From the NCBI GenBank assembly GCA_963920525.1, contig OY986439.1:6218501-6282500 (forward strand): a stretch of 64,000 bases of DNA, in the 5' to 3' direction. A program made the position numbers and the translations under genes. Source of the DNA: Dichetophora obliterata. Its lineage: Eukaryota; Arthropoda; Insecta; Diptera; Sciomyzidae. Below the pieces are notes generated by a model. It was not told where the DNA came from. It saw nothing but the letters and a program-made list of their open reading frames with translations, and ran no database searches. Below, one piece after another: positions 33,493 to 45,283 of the stretch. Numbering within the stretch: the first letter of the stretch is position 1; the number at the start of each line of letters is the position of its first letter.

Positions 33493-34170
33493 ATCTATAG
33501 TAATAAAACTCATTTTCTGTTTGTTTGTTTGTTTAGCCTTTATACAAATCTAAACGGCTCAACGGATTTTGCTCAAACTAGGTATACATATTAAGTGCAT
33601 CCCAACTTAAAATTTTACATACTTAGTTTTTGCCACGCCCACTCTGAAATTTTTCAACTAACGGTAATTTTTTTATTATAAAACTTTTTACCATCGGAGA
33701 TTTTTGTGTATTTAATTTTGAAAAATTTCTGTTATTTTGACATCAAAAACACCCACATATCTTCAAAATTAGAGAAATTTTCAGTACAACGACTTTTTCA
33801 TAAAACATCGTTGCCTAAGAATGAAAAAAAAAACGACATGAAAATAAAAGTTTGGTCTTTCGATGCAAATATCTCCGCTGTCCATTAATATATTTCATTC
33901 AAATTTTTTTTGTTCAAAAGTTCAATAAAATCACTTCACAAAAATAGGTTGAACTGTACCATTAAGTCAGTGTATATATGTTTTATGATTATGTCAAAAA
34001 AGGTAAAAAAATATTGACTTTTTACTCAAAAACTGACTCAAAAATTGTTGTTGTTGTAAAAATTAAATCAATTAAAAATTGCACAGCTGCCTACCTTTCA
34101 TATGACATAGCATTTATTTGCAAAAATTCTTCCAGATAAGCGCAAAAATTATTTTACTGTTTTTGTCATC
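33493..34170 (-). repeat. Dispersed repeat 'ACTATAGAT' family, copy C
   Basis: Inverted relative to copies A and B. On the plus strand it begins 'atctatagtaataaaactca', then the (gttt)n run, and continues to about 'ttactgtttttgtcatc'. Collinear with copy B over its full length, which fixes the family's length at about 670 bp. Confidence 0.8.
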
Positions 34171-34494
34171 AAAACAACAAGGGCCCTTTGATTTTTTTCG
34201 CGAAATTAATTTTTTCCAAAATGTTTTTTTTATATTTCTTACAAAAAAGTCAAGTCTCAAAAATAATTTATGTGAAAAAATTACCCCAATATCTCTTTCC
34301 AATCAAAAGATATGGCTAAAAATCTATTTTTTTCATACCAGACTATTAATAAAACTTAGTTTTGTGTTAAAATTCCCTATGTAGTTTGAACATCTCCATT
34401 TATCTCTAAGAATGCAGTTGTGTGTCTAGAGTAATTATGAACATTTTGGATTATATAAAATCTTTCTTATAGTAATCTACTTATTTTTATCTAA

Positions 34495-35430
34495 TAAGCA
34501 TGTGGTTTTTTCGTCATAACTCCCAAACCATACATCCTACAAGGACGATTTATGCACCAAATTGCTTCCAATACATATATACACAAAACTGCATTTTTAG
34601 AAAAAAAAAATTTCAAGAATCTCAGTTAAAATTTTTTTAAAATTGTATGTTAATGTTAATTTCATATGTCCTTTTTTGTCAGTTTTTATTTTTTTATTTT
34701 TTTCTAAAATCCAAACTACATATCAGATAAGGACGATCCATACATTAAAATGATCATGATGACATTGTCAAAATGCATTTTGCTCTATCTCTTGTAGTTT
34801 AGGAGTTGTAGAACACTTTTTGGAGTGTTAGTTGGCCAAAACATGTGGTTTTTCGTCATTACTCCCAAACCATACATCTTACAAGGACGATTTATGCACC
34901 AAATTGTTTCTAATACATATATACACATGACTGCATTTTTAGAAAAAAAAATTCTTTCAAGAATCTCAGTTAAAATTTTTTCTGCGTCATTTTTTGTGAT
35001 TTTTTTGGTTTTTTAGCCATAACTCCTAAACCATACATCATAAAAGGACGATTTATGCATCAAAATGTTCGTTAAGCTACTGTCCACAAGACTGTATCCT
35101 TGGAAGAATTTAAAAAAATTAGATTTAATTTTAATTTCATATGTCCTTTTTTGTCAATTTTTTTTTTTTTTTTTCCTAAAATATAAACTACATATCAGAT
35201 AAGGACGATCCATGCATTTAAATGAGCGCCAGGTCTTCGACCTTAAAGAACGCTAGTTCTTTGTCGAAATGCATTTTGCTCTATCTCTTGTAGTTTAGGA
35301 GTAGTAGAACACTTTTTGTAGTAGTAGTAGGCCAAAAACTGTTTTTTCGTCATAACTCCCAAACCATACATCCAACAAGGACGATTTATGCACCAAATTG
35401 TTTCACATATACACAAGACTGCATTTTTAG
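34495..35430 (+). repeat. Alternating two-part repeat block (block 1)
   Basis: Part 1 ('cataactcccaaaccatacatc', 'aaggacgatttatgcaccaaa', 'actgcatttttaga') occurs near 34515, 34855, 35022 and 35350. Part 2 ('catatgtccttttttgtcag', 'aaactacatatcagataagg', 'ctcttgtagtttaggag') occurs near 34665 and 35140. The same alternation recurs at 60600-61080. Neither coding capacity nor termini were found. Confidence 0.8.
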
Positions 35431-37240
35431 AATGGGGATCCTGGGATCCCGAACGATTTAAGCCTCTTTAAATCCCGGGATTTTTAAATTACAAATTTCT
35501 ATTAAAAATATTCATGTAAATGCAAACATTTCCTTTTTAAGTTGATATGAATATAGAATTAGAAAAACCTTTTATTGAAGCTGAAAAAGATTGTTAGGAC
35601 GATGAATGGGAATCACTGGTGCAAAGACTTTGCAAAGTTGTAGAAGAATTGCAACATCGGGAAGTAAGCTATGTATTTAAAAATTGTCAGATATTCTGAC
35701 TTAGGAAATAATTTTTTTTTTTGTGGTGAAGGCGATCGTGATCGAAACTAACAAATGGCTTACGATTATCGTACAACTATTTCTTCAACTATAATCAGAA
35801 CTGTGCTTCTCATGAGGGAGTTATATTTGTAATAAAATCCGAACAAAACTCTCCAATAAAAAATAAAACACGTTGATCAGCTTAATGAGTACTTTAAAAA
35901 TAATTAAAACAAACAATTTATTTTCAAGAGTCAAATCCAAAATTAATTTGTCTTAGAAAATCATGAAGACGGTGTACAAAAAAGGCGGTATACAGACGGC
36001 GGTTCTGTATTCTATTTTTTATATTTTTATATTTTTTGTATTCTATTTTTTAAACTAAGAACAAAATATTTTTTGAGGTAATATTCCTATCATTTAGGTC
36101 CTTAAAAGATGAAAAAACATACCTTTGATTATAACCTGCGATACTTACGTTTTGTAAGCTTGTACCAAGAAACAATTGTTTTGCTCCTGGTCGGTAAAAA
36201 GTCTTTTTTTTTTAATCCTTTTAAGGTTTTTCAACTCTTTAGATCTTTGTTTCTTAAACCCTATTAATATTCTTATCATTAAAGCCAAAAAAGGTAAAAA
36301 AAATATAAATTTGATTTTTTTCCGGTTCATTTTTTCTTATAAAATAGGCCGACATTTTTTTTTTTTGCTTTTCCTCGGCACAAAACCGAAAATCCAACCG
36401 ACTTTAATGTCAAATATCTCTCTAAATTAATTTTTATCATGTTGGTGCATCTTTTTTTTTTATAGAACCAAACAATTTGATTTAAACAAAAGCTTTGTAA
36501 AATAAATACATATAAAAATGACTTTCTGATGTGTCCAATATATTGGGCAAATCCACTCAAAGGGTTAAATAAATACAATTTCCTAGTCATTCATATTATT
36601 TAAGTTTTGCGTGTTTAACAATACAGGTATTCAAAATTGTGTGGTATAGTTGTATTTGTTGTATTGCCATAGTTGAAAATCACAATTATGAGCACCCTTT
36701 AAAACAGAATTTGTGGTTGGGAACCTCCCACTATAGCTTTTTGTTACTATGCAAAGAAATTAACTACACAATTTGATATATTTTATCAAATAACGTGGAT
36801 TTTTTATGGCATAAAAAAGTTTAACTTGCATTTTGTGCTTCTTCCATTTTTGCAATTAGAAAATAACTTGTAACCGATCAGTTGTTTATGGAACCTTAAA
36901 AATCACGTTCGTTAAACATATCATTGGGCTACTTAAAATGACCACACTTTTGGTTTTTAGAGATTTCATGTAAAACAACAAAAAACATAAAAACCGCTCG
37001 GTAAAGTGTAGTATCAATACCATAGGGTTTTTAACTACGCTGAAAGCAACGCAATTGTGAATACCCTTAATGTATTTTGTTTTTGTTACTTTATAAATGA
37101 ATTAATTTACATTTTCTAGTTTCAAACATAACAAAAAATTGTATTAAAAAAGTTTTAAATTATTTACTACTTTAAATTTTCAATCCCGAACTAATCCCGG
37201 GATCCCGGGATTGAGATTTTCAATCCCGATAATCTGTAGT
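35430..37240. mobile_element. Probable hAT-type element with CCCGGGATCCCGG clusters
   Basis: Left end 'ggggatcctgggatcccgaa' and right end 'atcccgggatcccgggattg' are inverted clusters like those of the 18379-22186 element. Exact termini and a target duplication could not be fixed. Near the left end, 35548-35664 holds a short frame, MNIELEKPFIEAEKDC*DDE..., then WESLVQRLCKVVEELQHRE, ending at a possible splice donor (GAA|gtaagc). This may be the first exon of a lost transposase. Confidence 0.55.
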
Positions 37241-37244
37241 GGCT

Positions 37245-37712
37245 ACCCTATTATAAAAAAATTACATAATTCTTAAATTCTGACAACGGATTCGGATTCA
37301 GCGACCCATTTTTACCTAGTGTTCTCGCCACCACCGAATTTGTAAAAGTAAAAAAATGAAGGTGGCAACCCTATTGACCATATTGAATTTTTAAATCCTG
37401 AATTCAGATTCGAAATCCGCTACCCTTAACACTGTTAAATGATGGTTAAAATTTTTAAAATTTCATATTATTACGTGGCAGCCCTTAATATTTAATTCTT
37501 TCTATACTAATTTTATTCACTTTTTTTTAAACAATCACATATGAGTACTCCTTTGAACACTACTTATACTTGTTCATACTTATTGTTTAGTAAGTGGCTC
37601 ATTGATTAAAAAATGTGATCCATTGGCATTCTCCGATTCGAACCACTGAGTTGGGAACGAATAGTACTCGAGTACTACTTATTTTTAAGTATTCGTAGCA
37701 GATCTCTGATAC
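37245..37712 (-). repeat. Truncated end of the 54052-57396 hAT family
   Basis: Units 'tggctaccctattataaa', 'ggattcggattcagcgaccc', 'gaaggtggcaaccctatt' and 'gattcgaaatccgc' match 54740-55190, and the far end reads 'ttcgtagcagatctctg' (complement of CAGAGATCTGCWACGAA, the hAT terminus). It has lost its other end to the element on its left. Confidence 0.7.
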
Positions 37713-37719
37713 GTATATA

Positions 37720-38580
37720 CTTATGTACCCTGAAAACCATATGAGTTTTTAAAGACTCCTTTATGACTCATTTGTAGGAGCCTGAGCCCTCTCATAATAA
37801 GCTCTTATAAGTTTAAAAAAAGAGCATTTTTTCCGTTGAAAGTGGTCCCTCTTTAAGATCTCAAATTCTCAATTATTCTTTTTTGACTCTTTTATGAATC
37901 TTGACATTTTAAGAATCGTATAAGACTCTTCAAAGTTTCAGAAAAGTGTTAGTTTTCCTTTGAAACTGGTTGCTCTTATGAGGCATCAATATGCATCTTA
38001 AAAGACTCTTTTGTGATTCCTATTTTTTCTATATTTTTCTTCATAAAAGAATCATAAAAGTGCCAAAAATGAGCTGGTTTTTTTTTAATTTAGACACTTT
38101 TTATGAAGAAAAAAAAGTGTCAGAGAACGCGGATTACTCCTTAAAATTTTTCCGCTCTTCCGCTTTTCCGCTGAAATATTAACTTATAAGCATATTACGA
38201 TTACCGAACTGAATTTACTATTTTAAATTTAAAGTAAATGAACAGTATTTGAAAGCATGATTTTTTTTCTTTAAATTTCTACTCCGAAAATGCTCCAAAT
38301 GGGGATGTTTTTAGGACCTCATTTTTTTAAATACAGAAAATACAAAAAAAAATTTCATATTCAGAAGGCTTTTCACAAAACACTCCTAAATGTGAGCTCT
38401 TTCAAAGCTCAAGACTGAAATACTCCAAAAACAATCCGAAAAATGTTTTTTCCAGGAGTGTACGAAACAACAAAAAATACACTTTAAGAACTCATAAATA
38501 AGAGGGAACTCATAAAATCCACTTCAGTAAGGCTCTTTTCAGAGTCAGAATTATGAGCGCTGCCAACTTGGCTTAAAGGG
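37720..38580. repeat. Degenerate ~100-bp repeats
   Basis: Loosely repeated units such as 'aagactcttttatgactc', 'ttataagtttaaaaaaagag' and 'ccgttgaaagtggtccctct' / 'cctttgaaactggttgctct'. No termini or coding region recognised. Confidence 0.5.
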
Positions 38581-38584
38581 TATA

Positions 38585-39335
38585 TCAACATTACTACTGC
38601 AAATGTGATATTAGAAAATTTGCTCAGTTTGTATATAAAAGCAAAAACAAAAATCTATTTAATTATGTGCCATAAATAAACAGATTTATAATAAATATTC
38701 TATTGCTTCGTTCACTTCTTTTTAAATCGTTCAAATGGCGAACCTGTTGTTAAAAAGACTTCATTTTCACTCGACTGCGTCATGTTGTTATTATTTTGCC
38801 TTATTTTTCATTGCATTGTCTGGAGAACACAATAAAATCAAGCCTAACGTTTAGGTTCATTGTTCATTTAATCTCAACCAGAGTCTAGCAGCTAAATGCT
38901 ACTCAAAGAAGAGGTAAAGAATTTCCAGTGCTTCACTCAGAGACTTCTTTAATTAAAGGAAGTTCTGCCACTTGAAAGTCTTATTTAAATACTTTGCAGT
39001 TAAGGGGGCATGTAGAATTGAAAAAAAACACACATGTTTAGAATTTTTTTGTAAAAAATCTATAATTCAGTGGAAGCTTATTGAAAAACTTGCTTTCAGA
39101 TATTACTTTATGGCTTTGAAATGCTTTAAAATACACATTTATTGTGTGTGTAGTGATGAATTCATTGTCACAAAACGCATGCAATAATCCTTTTTTTTAC
39201 GGCGAAACGGTTCCAAATTTTGCTTTAAAAGGCGAACTGGTTTATCTTTTTTATTAAGTGTTAAGAAACGCGGTACCTAACGCGCGCAAAGATTTTTCAT
39301 GTGTACAAATGCAGGAATATCATAATTTGCCAAAT
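38585..39335. other. No gene seen
   Basis: AT-rich, apparently single-copy sequence. Nothing recognisable beyond chance frames. Confidence 0.45.
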
Positions 39336-39339
39336 AAGC

Positions 39340-40345
39340 TTAGAATAGGCTTGTAGTAAGCTTACAAGCGTAAGCATTGGGCTTGGAAAAAGCTTGTAAA
39401 AATGGTTGTAAAATGCTTTCAAGTAATTGTGGAATAAGCAAAAAGGAACCCTTGGAAAATATTCCTTACTGTAATATTATTACAATCGTTTACAATTAAA
39501 TTAAACAATAAGTGTTGTAAAAAAGCTTTCTACAATACTTTCTTTGCAATTGGAAAAAAGTGTTGGAAAAGTATTATTGAAAATAATTATTAAATAATTG
39601 GAAGTAAGTGTTATTATAAGTTATATACAACTGTTTATAAAAAATTGGAAAAAGTGTTATAAAAATATTATTAAAACATTTATTAAATAATGTGAAGCAA
39701 GTATTATTGTAAGCTTTTAACACCTGTTTTTAAGAAATCTTATGTGCTCGCAGTTAACATAAGAGCACAAATTTATCTTCTCAGTAAAATTTATCCATAC
39801 AAAAGACCATCACATCCAAATCTGTAGGAAATTTATGTATAATATACTGTCGATAAACACATTGCCCACTTATAAAAAGGGAATATAAATAAAACTATGT
39901 GGACTATTCAATATAAATTTTTATGAAAGCACATTGGTGTAACTAAGAAAATATTAAAAATTATTTAAGTATTATGAAATTCTAAGAGAATGTGTTGGAA
40001 TTATCGCTAAACACAAGGCACTGACAGCAGAATTGTTAGTGATGGAACTTTATTTCTTATTGCAATTGTAATTTTTAGTGCTTGGGGAATTCCAAATTCC
40101 ACAACAATGTGGAAGTTGTGAAACAATAACCTCTGAAAGCATTTTCCAATCATGCTTTAAAAACGCTTGTGATTTAAACTTCAAGTATACTTACTACAAG
40201 TATTATTATAAGAAGCTTACTTTTATTGTGTTTCGATACAATTTTACAACACGACTTGTAAATTGATAACGTCGACAAGTGTTTTCAAAGCATGTTTGTA
40301 AAAGGCTTTCATTATTCCATTGTAGGTAAGCTTACTCCATACACT
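39340..40345. repeat. Foldback-like repeat with 'aagctt'/'gcttgtaa' units
   Basis: Units such as 'ttgtaaaatgctttcaag', 'agtgttataaaaatattatt' and 'taagcttac' recur in both orientations, with 'taggcttgtagtaagcttac' near the left and 'taggtaagcttactcc' near the right. It appears to interrupt a mariner fragment at its right edge (about 40355). Boundaries are uncertain. Confidence 0.45.
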
Positions 40346-40354
40346 ATTACACAA

Positions 40355-40515
40355 TGGTTGATTGGGATGACTTACACGTTCCTTTGAGATACCTATGATG
40401 TTAGCTATCTTATTCAATTTCAAATTGCAATCATTTAACACAATCCACTAGTTTTTCGGATTTTTCCTGCATTAACGGCCTCACTTGGCCTTCCTAAAAG
40501 TGGTGCATCGATCAC
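40355..40515 (-). pseudogene. mariner transposase fragment (second HTH)
   Basis: The minus strand gives GRPSEAVNAGKIRK and, after a one-base shift, MLNDCNLKLNKIANIIGISKERVSH, the mariner-type DNA-binding region that precedes the catalytic domain. Both sides are lost: the C-terminal side stops at the 39340-40345 repeat, and upstream sequence (40520-40730) is not recognisable. Dead fragment. Confidence 0.75.
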
Positions 40516-40744
40516 TACAAAACTCAGCAAACGGGTATTTTAGGGTTGAATTCGATGGAGATGGTTTTGGATGTCTTTTTTTTCGTTTTGAAACCAATGC
40601 TCAGTGTTGCGAATTGACCAATTTAGCAGGACTAAATTTTTGTGATATAATTCCTTGGTTCATTCCTAAAAAAAAATTTTCTGGAGTTGGGGTCTATCTC
40701 AAACACCCTCTTGGTTACAGGGTGTTTTACTGAATCTATATATA

Positions 40745-41430
40745 TGGGGTGTTTTTTTAGAGGCACAGAACTTCTTTTAAAAATAAAACACAACAAATTA
40801 AATATAACGACCAAAATTTTGGCTTTATTAGCTCACAAATTTCATGGCATTTAATGCTTAAGAATAATTTCTGGTATACGCCATCCCGTCGGTCCAATTT
40901 TGCACCACTTTTTTGAGCATACCCGGTCTTAATTCGTCAATAGTACGTCGAATGTTGGCTTCTAAATGATCAATTGTTGCTGGTTTATCAGCATACACCA
41001 GATATTTGGCGTAACCCACAAAAAGTAGTCCAAAGGTGTCAAATCACACAACGAGGTGGCCAATTCACAGTTCCATTTCTTGAAATGATTCGGTCAGTAA
41101 ATGCTTGGCTCGCTGTATCACGCGCTGTATCACGAATCACGAATCATTTGCTTGTTTTTTTTTTTTTTTTTTTTTTTTTGCGGCATGTATACCGCACCAA
41201 ACAGTGATTTTTTCGGGATGGAATGGAGTCTCAAGAGTCTCAAGAGTCTCATAAGGATTGTGCTCACTCCATGTGGTCATGAATCCATCCATAGTATTGC
41301 CTATTAGCTGCTCAGAAGGACGATTATGCGAAGTGCTTTATATGTTTGGCGAGCAGAGCGCGAATTTTAAAATAAATTTCCACGATTTGTAAACGCTGTT
41401 CTAGGGTAAGTCTTTGCATGGTGATTTGCC
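40745..41430 (-). pseudogene. IS630/mariner-type transposase, internally deleted
   Basis: ATG at about 41417 on the minus strand starts MQRLTLEQRLQIVEIYFKIR, a common insect mariner-type N-terminus, which breaks after about 25 residues. The C-terminal part at about 41060-40855 reads CDLTPLDYFLW, GYAKYLVYADKPATIDHLEA, RPGMLKKVVQNWTDGMAY, including the third acidic residue in the DLTPLDYF motif. The middle of the protein is missing and a poly(T) run of about 25 bases lies at 41154-41180. 'ggggtgtttttttagaggca' near 40746 is likely one terminus. Confidence 0.8.
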
Positions 41431-41580
41431 AAAGTATACTGAAAAAAAGAGAAAGACTCTTTATTGGTATGACAGTGAATGCCGCGGCTGTCATGGTACA
41501 AGAAATTATTCTATTGGGTATGCGGTCTTTCATCCCCAATAAGATGAGAAGCATTTAACCAAAAGACCACTCATGGTTTA

Positions 41581-43377
41581 ATGAGACTTGCAGGATTGCA
41601 GTCAGGTCCAAAGAGGAAGCTTTTCAGAATTGGCGTTCTAACAAGAATACTGATACTAAAAGACTTCGCATCGAGGCAAGGAAAAGATGACCAAATCTTC
41701 ACTGACTCGGCTGATAAAGCGGACTTTTTGGCTAGATTGTTTGCACAAAATTCCACTCTCTCGGATAGCAATCAGCCACTGCCCTTTGTTGAGGGTGGAT
41801 CTTCTGCAATGCAGGAGATATACTTTCGAAAGAGAGCAGTTAAAAGGGTCCTTACAAATCTCAACGTTAACAAAGCCTCTGGTTCTGATGGCATACCGCC
41901 AATTGTGCTTAAAATGTGTGCTTCTTCGCTGGCTCGGCCTTTGCGCAACCTTTTCAACATCTCCTACAGAACAGGAATATTTCCATCTTGTTGGAAGGTG
42001 GCAAATGTCCAGCCGGTACCTAAAAAGGGTGATGCCACGAACCCTGCAAACTACCGACCCATTGCGATATGCTCTACGCTTTCCAAAGTTATGGAGAGCG
42101 TAATAAACTTCAACGTTATGAACTATCTGGAGCACAACCAACTGCTCAGTGACCGTCAATATGGTTTCCGTAGGGCTCGCTCTACTGGTGATCTTATGGC
42201 GTTCTTAAAAAGAATGGAATAAATGCGTTCACTTTTTCGGCGAGAGCAGGGTTGTTGCTCTGGATATTTCAAAAGCTTTCGACCGAGTGTGGCATAAAGC
42301 GCCCGTGTCAAAACTTGCTGCATATGGTTTTGGTAGTAATTTTGCTCGATGGATCACGTGTTTTCTCAAGGGCAGAACGATTCGAGTCGTAGTTGACGGT
42401 ATTTCGTCCGATTCAGTTCTATCGCCAACCTTGTTTCTGGTTTTTATCAATGACCTTCTGTCGTTGACGCATAACCCAATTCATTCGTTTGCGGACGACA
42501 GCAGCATTTGTCATTCATATTCATTCAAAAAACGCCCAAGCTCTACGGAGATAGAGTAGAGTAGAGTTCAATAGAGTAGAGTTCAATGCAAGCAAGACCC
42601 AGTGTTGTCTGTTAACCCACAAGCGGATGGATTGCCCCTTAGCTCCCCTCAATATGAATGGTGTGGATCTTGTGGAATCGGCCGCTCTTGACGTTCTGGG
42701 TATATCGATCCAATTTGATCTTCGTTGGAATGATCATATTTTCGATGTGTCGAAAGAAGCGGGCAAGTGCCTAGGTTTTCTAAAACGGTGCAAAAAATAT
42801 TTCACTTCAGCTGATCTTCGCATGATCTACACCTCATATATTAGGCCGAAAATGGAGTACAATTCGCACATTTGGGCAGGGGCTTCAAAATCTTATTTGG
42901 AGCTTCTGGGCCGAATTCAACGAATTTGATAGGAGATGAAAGTATTTCATCCTCTCTCAACTCTCTTGAGCATCGACGTAATGTAGGTTGCCTAAGCCTT
43001 CTGTATAGGTATTACCATGAGAAGTGTTCAAGGGAGATACATGGACTGACGCCACCAGCTCGTGTGTTTCCCAGGTCCACTCGGGCAGCTGTCCAAGCCC
43101 ACCCCTTTACCATTGCATCGATGCCTAATAGAACCTCGCATTACCGCGATAATTCGTTCTTTAGTCGCGCGGTTAAGTTGTGGAATAGTCTCCCTGCGAG
43201 CGTGTTTCCCGGCAGTTTTGAGCTGTGCAAATTCAAAACAAATCTTCACCGACACTACTCCATCTATCCACCCTCCAACTAACTATCACCCATCTTCCAA
43301 ATCAACACAATGCTTACGCATTTATAGGGGGCATCCCCTGAGCGTTGGTTCAGTCTAAAAAAAAAAAAAAAAAAAAG
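41581..43377 (+). pseudogene. Non-LTR retrotransposon (Jockey/CR1-like) reverse transcriptase, 5'-truncated
   Basis: A 213-codon frame from about 41581 gives NVNKASGSDGIPPIVL, VQPVPKKGDATNPANYRPIA, LLSDRQYGFRRARST; after a frameshift near 42215 come VVALDISKAFDRVWHKA, RWITCFLKGRTIRVVVDG and FADDSSICHSY (the polymerase F/YADD motif). The GVPQGS step before VLSPTLFLVFINDL is deleted. Further frames give WNDHIFDVSKEAGKCLGFLK, RPKMEYNSHIWAGASK and the C-terminus CKFKTNLHRHYSIYPPSN, stop about 43280. The 3' UTR and poly(A) (43358-43376) match the fragment at 13994-14378. Clade assignment within the Jockey/CR1/I group is not certain from memory. Confidence 0.92.
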
Positions 43378-43384
43378 CTAATTT

Positions 43385-43745
43385 GACACTTATCCTTATG
43401 GGAAGTTCTATGCCCCCAAAAAACACCCTTTATATAAAAGAGACTGCCGTCCGTGTGTGCACTCATAACTAGAGAACGGTTAGTTCGATTTTCACAAAGC
43501 CCAAGAAAGTATGCTTTAGACGAAAAAAGGAGGCGTGGCACCTCCCACACAGCCAAAATTTGCGATATCGCATAGATAAGATTTGGTGTCGCACTGCCTC
43601 GAAATTTGGTATTAAACCACAATTTACACGTGCCATTTCACTGATAACATTTTATGGGCGTTCGACAAGGGGGCAGGGCACTTCCTCAACAATCCACACT
43701 TTTGCGATATCGAAAAGCTTGGTGGCGGCTGAACAGAAATATTTA
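43385..43745 (+). mobile_element. Helitron-like fragment
   Basis: 'tgtcgcactgcctcgaaatt' and 'aatttacacgtgccatttca', then 'ctgataacattttatgggcg', match the complement of 59340-59440, in the element that starts at 58928. Only part of the element is present here, between the LINE poly(A) and the satellite. Confidence 0.55.
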
Positions 43746-43795
43746 TTCAGTTGAAAAACATTCTGTCTGAGTTAGGAATTGAACAGAAATTGTAT

Positions 43796-45283
43796 TAGAA
43801 TAGAATAAAATAGAATAGAATAGAATAGAATGGAATAGAATAGAATAGAATAGAATAGAATAGAATAGAATAGAATAGAATAGAATAGAATAGAATAGAA
43901 TAGAATAGAATAGAATAGAATAGAATAGAATAGAATAGAATAGAATAGAATAGAATAGAATAGAATAGAATAGAATAGAATAGAATAGAATAGAATAGAA
44001 TAGAATAGAATAGAATAGAATAGAATAGAATAGAATAGAATAGAATAGAATAGAATAGAATAGAATAGAATAGAATAGAATAGAATAGAATAGAATAGAA
44101 TAGAATAGAATAGAATAGAATAGAATAGAATAGAATAGAATAGAATAGAATAGAATAGAATAGAATAGAATAGAATAGAATAGAATAGAATAGAATAGAA
44201 TAGAATAGAATAGAATAGAATAGAATAGAATAGAATAGAATAGAATAGAATAGAATAGAATAGAATAGAATAGAATAGAATAGAATAGAATAGAATAGAA
44301 TAGAATAGAATAGAATAGAATAGAATAGAATAGAATAGAATAGAATAGAATAGAATAGAATAGAATAGAATAGAATAGAATAGAATAGAATAGAATAGAA
44401 TAGAATAGAATAGAATAGAATAGAATAAAATAGAATAGAATAGAATAGAATAATATACAATAGAATAGAGTAGAGTAGAATAGAGTAGAATGAAATAGAA
44501 GAGAAGTGAAGTGAAGAGAAGAGGAGAGAAGAGCAGTGAAGAGGAGAGAAGAGGAGAGAAGAGGAGAGGAGAGGAGAGGAGAGGAGAGGAAAGGAGAGGA
44601 GAGGAGAGGAGAGGAGAGGAGAGGAGAGGAGAGGAGAGGAGAGGAGAGAAGAGAAGAGAAGAGAAGAGAAGAGAAGAGAAGAGAAGAGAAGAGAAGAGAA
44701 GAGAAGAGAAGAGAAGAGAAGAGAAGAGAAGAGAAGAGAAGAGAAGAGAAGAGAAGAGAAGAGAAGAGAAGAGAAGAGAAGAGAAGAGAAGAGAAGAGAA
44801 GAGAAGAGAAGAGAAGAGAAGAGAAGAGAAGAGAAGAGAAGAGAAGAGAAGAGAAGAGAAGAGAAGAGAAGAGAATGGAATGGAATGGAATGGAATGGAA
44901 TGGAATGGAATGGAATGGAATGGAATGGAATGGAATGGAATGGAATGGAATTGAATGGAATTGGATAAAATAAAATAAAATAAAATAAAATAAAATAAAA
45001 TAAAATAAAATAAAATAAAATAAAATAAAATAAAATAAAATAAAATAAAATAAAATAAAATAAAATAAAATAAAATAAAATAAAATAAAATAAAATAAAA
45101 TAAAATAAAATAAAATAAAATAGAATTTAATTGAATAGAATAGAATAGAATAGAATAGAATAGAATAGAATAGAATAGAATAGAATAGAATAGAATAGAA
45201 TAGAATAGAATAGAATAGAATAGAATAGAATAGAATAGAATAGAATAGAATAGAATAGAATAAAACAGAATAGAATAGAATAC
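43796..45283 (+). repeat. 1.5-kb compound pentanucleotide satellite
   Basis: Successive pure blocks: TAGAA (43796-44454), a transition, GAGGA/GAGAA (about 44515-44875), TGGAA (44876-44958), TAAAA (44966-45120), TAGAA again (45130-45283). All share the GAA/AAA frame, so each block can be derived from its neighbour by one substitution. Long open frames on either strand here are artefacts of the period. Confidence 0.98.

Noticed and set aside
40485..40733. 82-codon plus-strand frame as a host gene
   Set aside because: It overlaps a minus-strand mariner transposase fragment and has no recognisable motif; probably chance.
41656..42159. 167-codon minus-strand frame
   Set aside because: Antisense shadow of the LINE reverse transcriptase, whose conserved motifs lie on the plus strand.
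43795..44460. Long minus-strand frame of repeated ILFYS residues (221 codons)
   Set aside because: It is the translation of the TAGAA satellite; a five-base period with no stop in that frame gives an endless frame without any protein meaning.
44511..44973. Two overlapping plus-strand frames rich in Glu/Arg/Lys
   Set aside because: Translation of the GAGAA/GAGGA/TGGAA satellite in two registers.
44515..45283. CRISPR-like array
   Set aside because: Repeats of five bases with no spacers, in a eukaryotic context.
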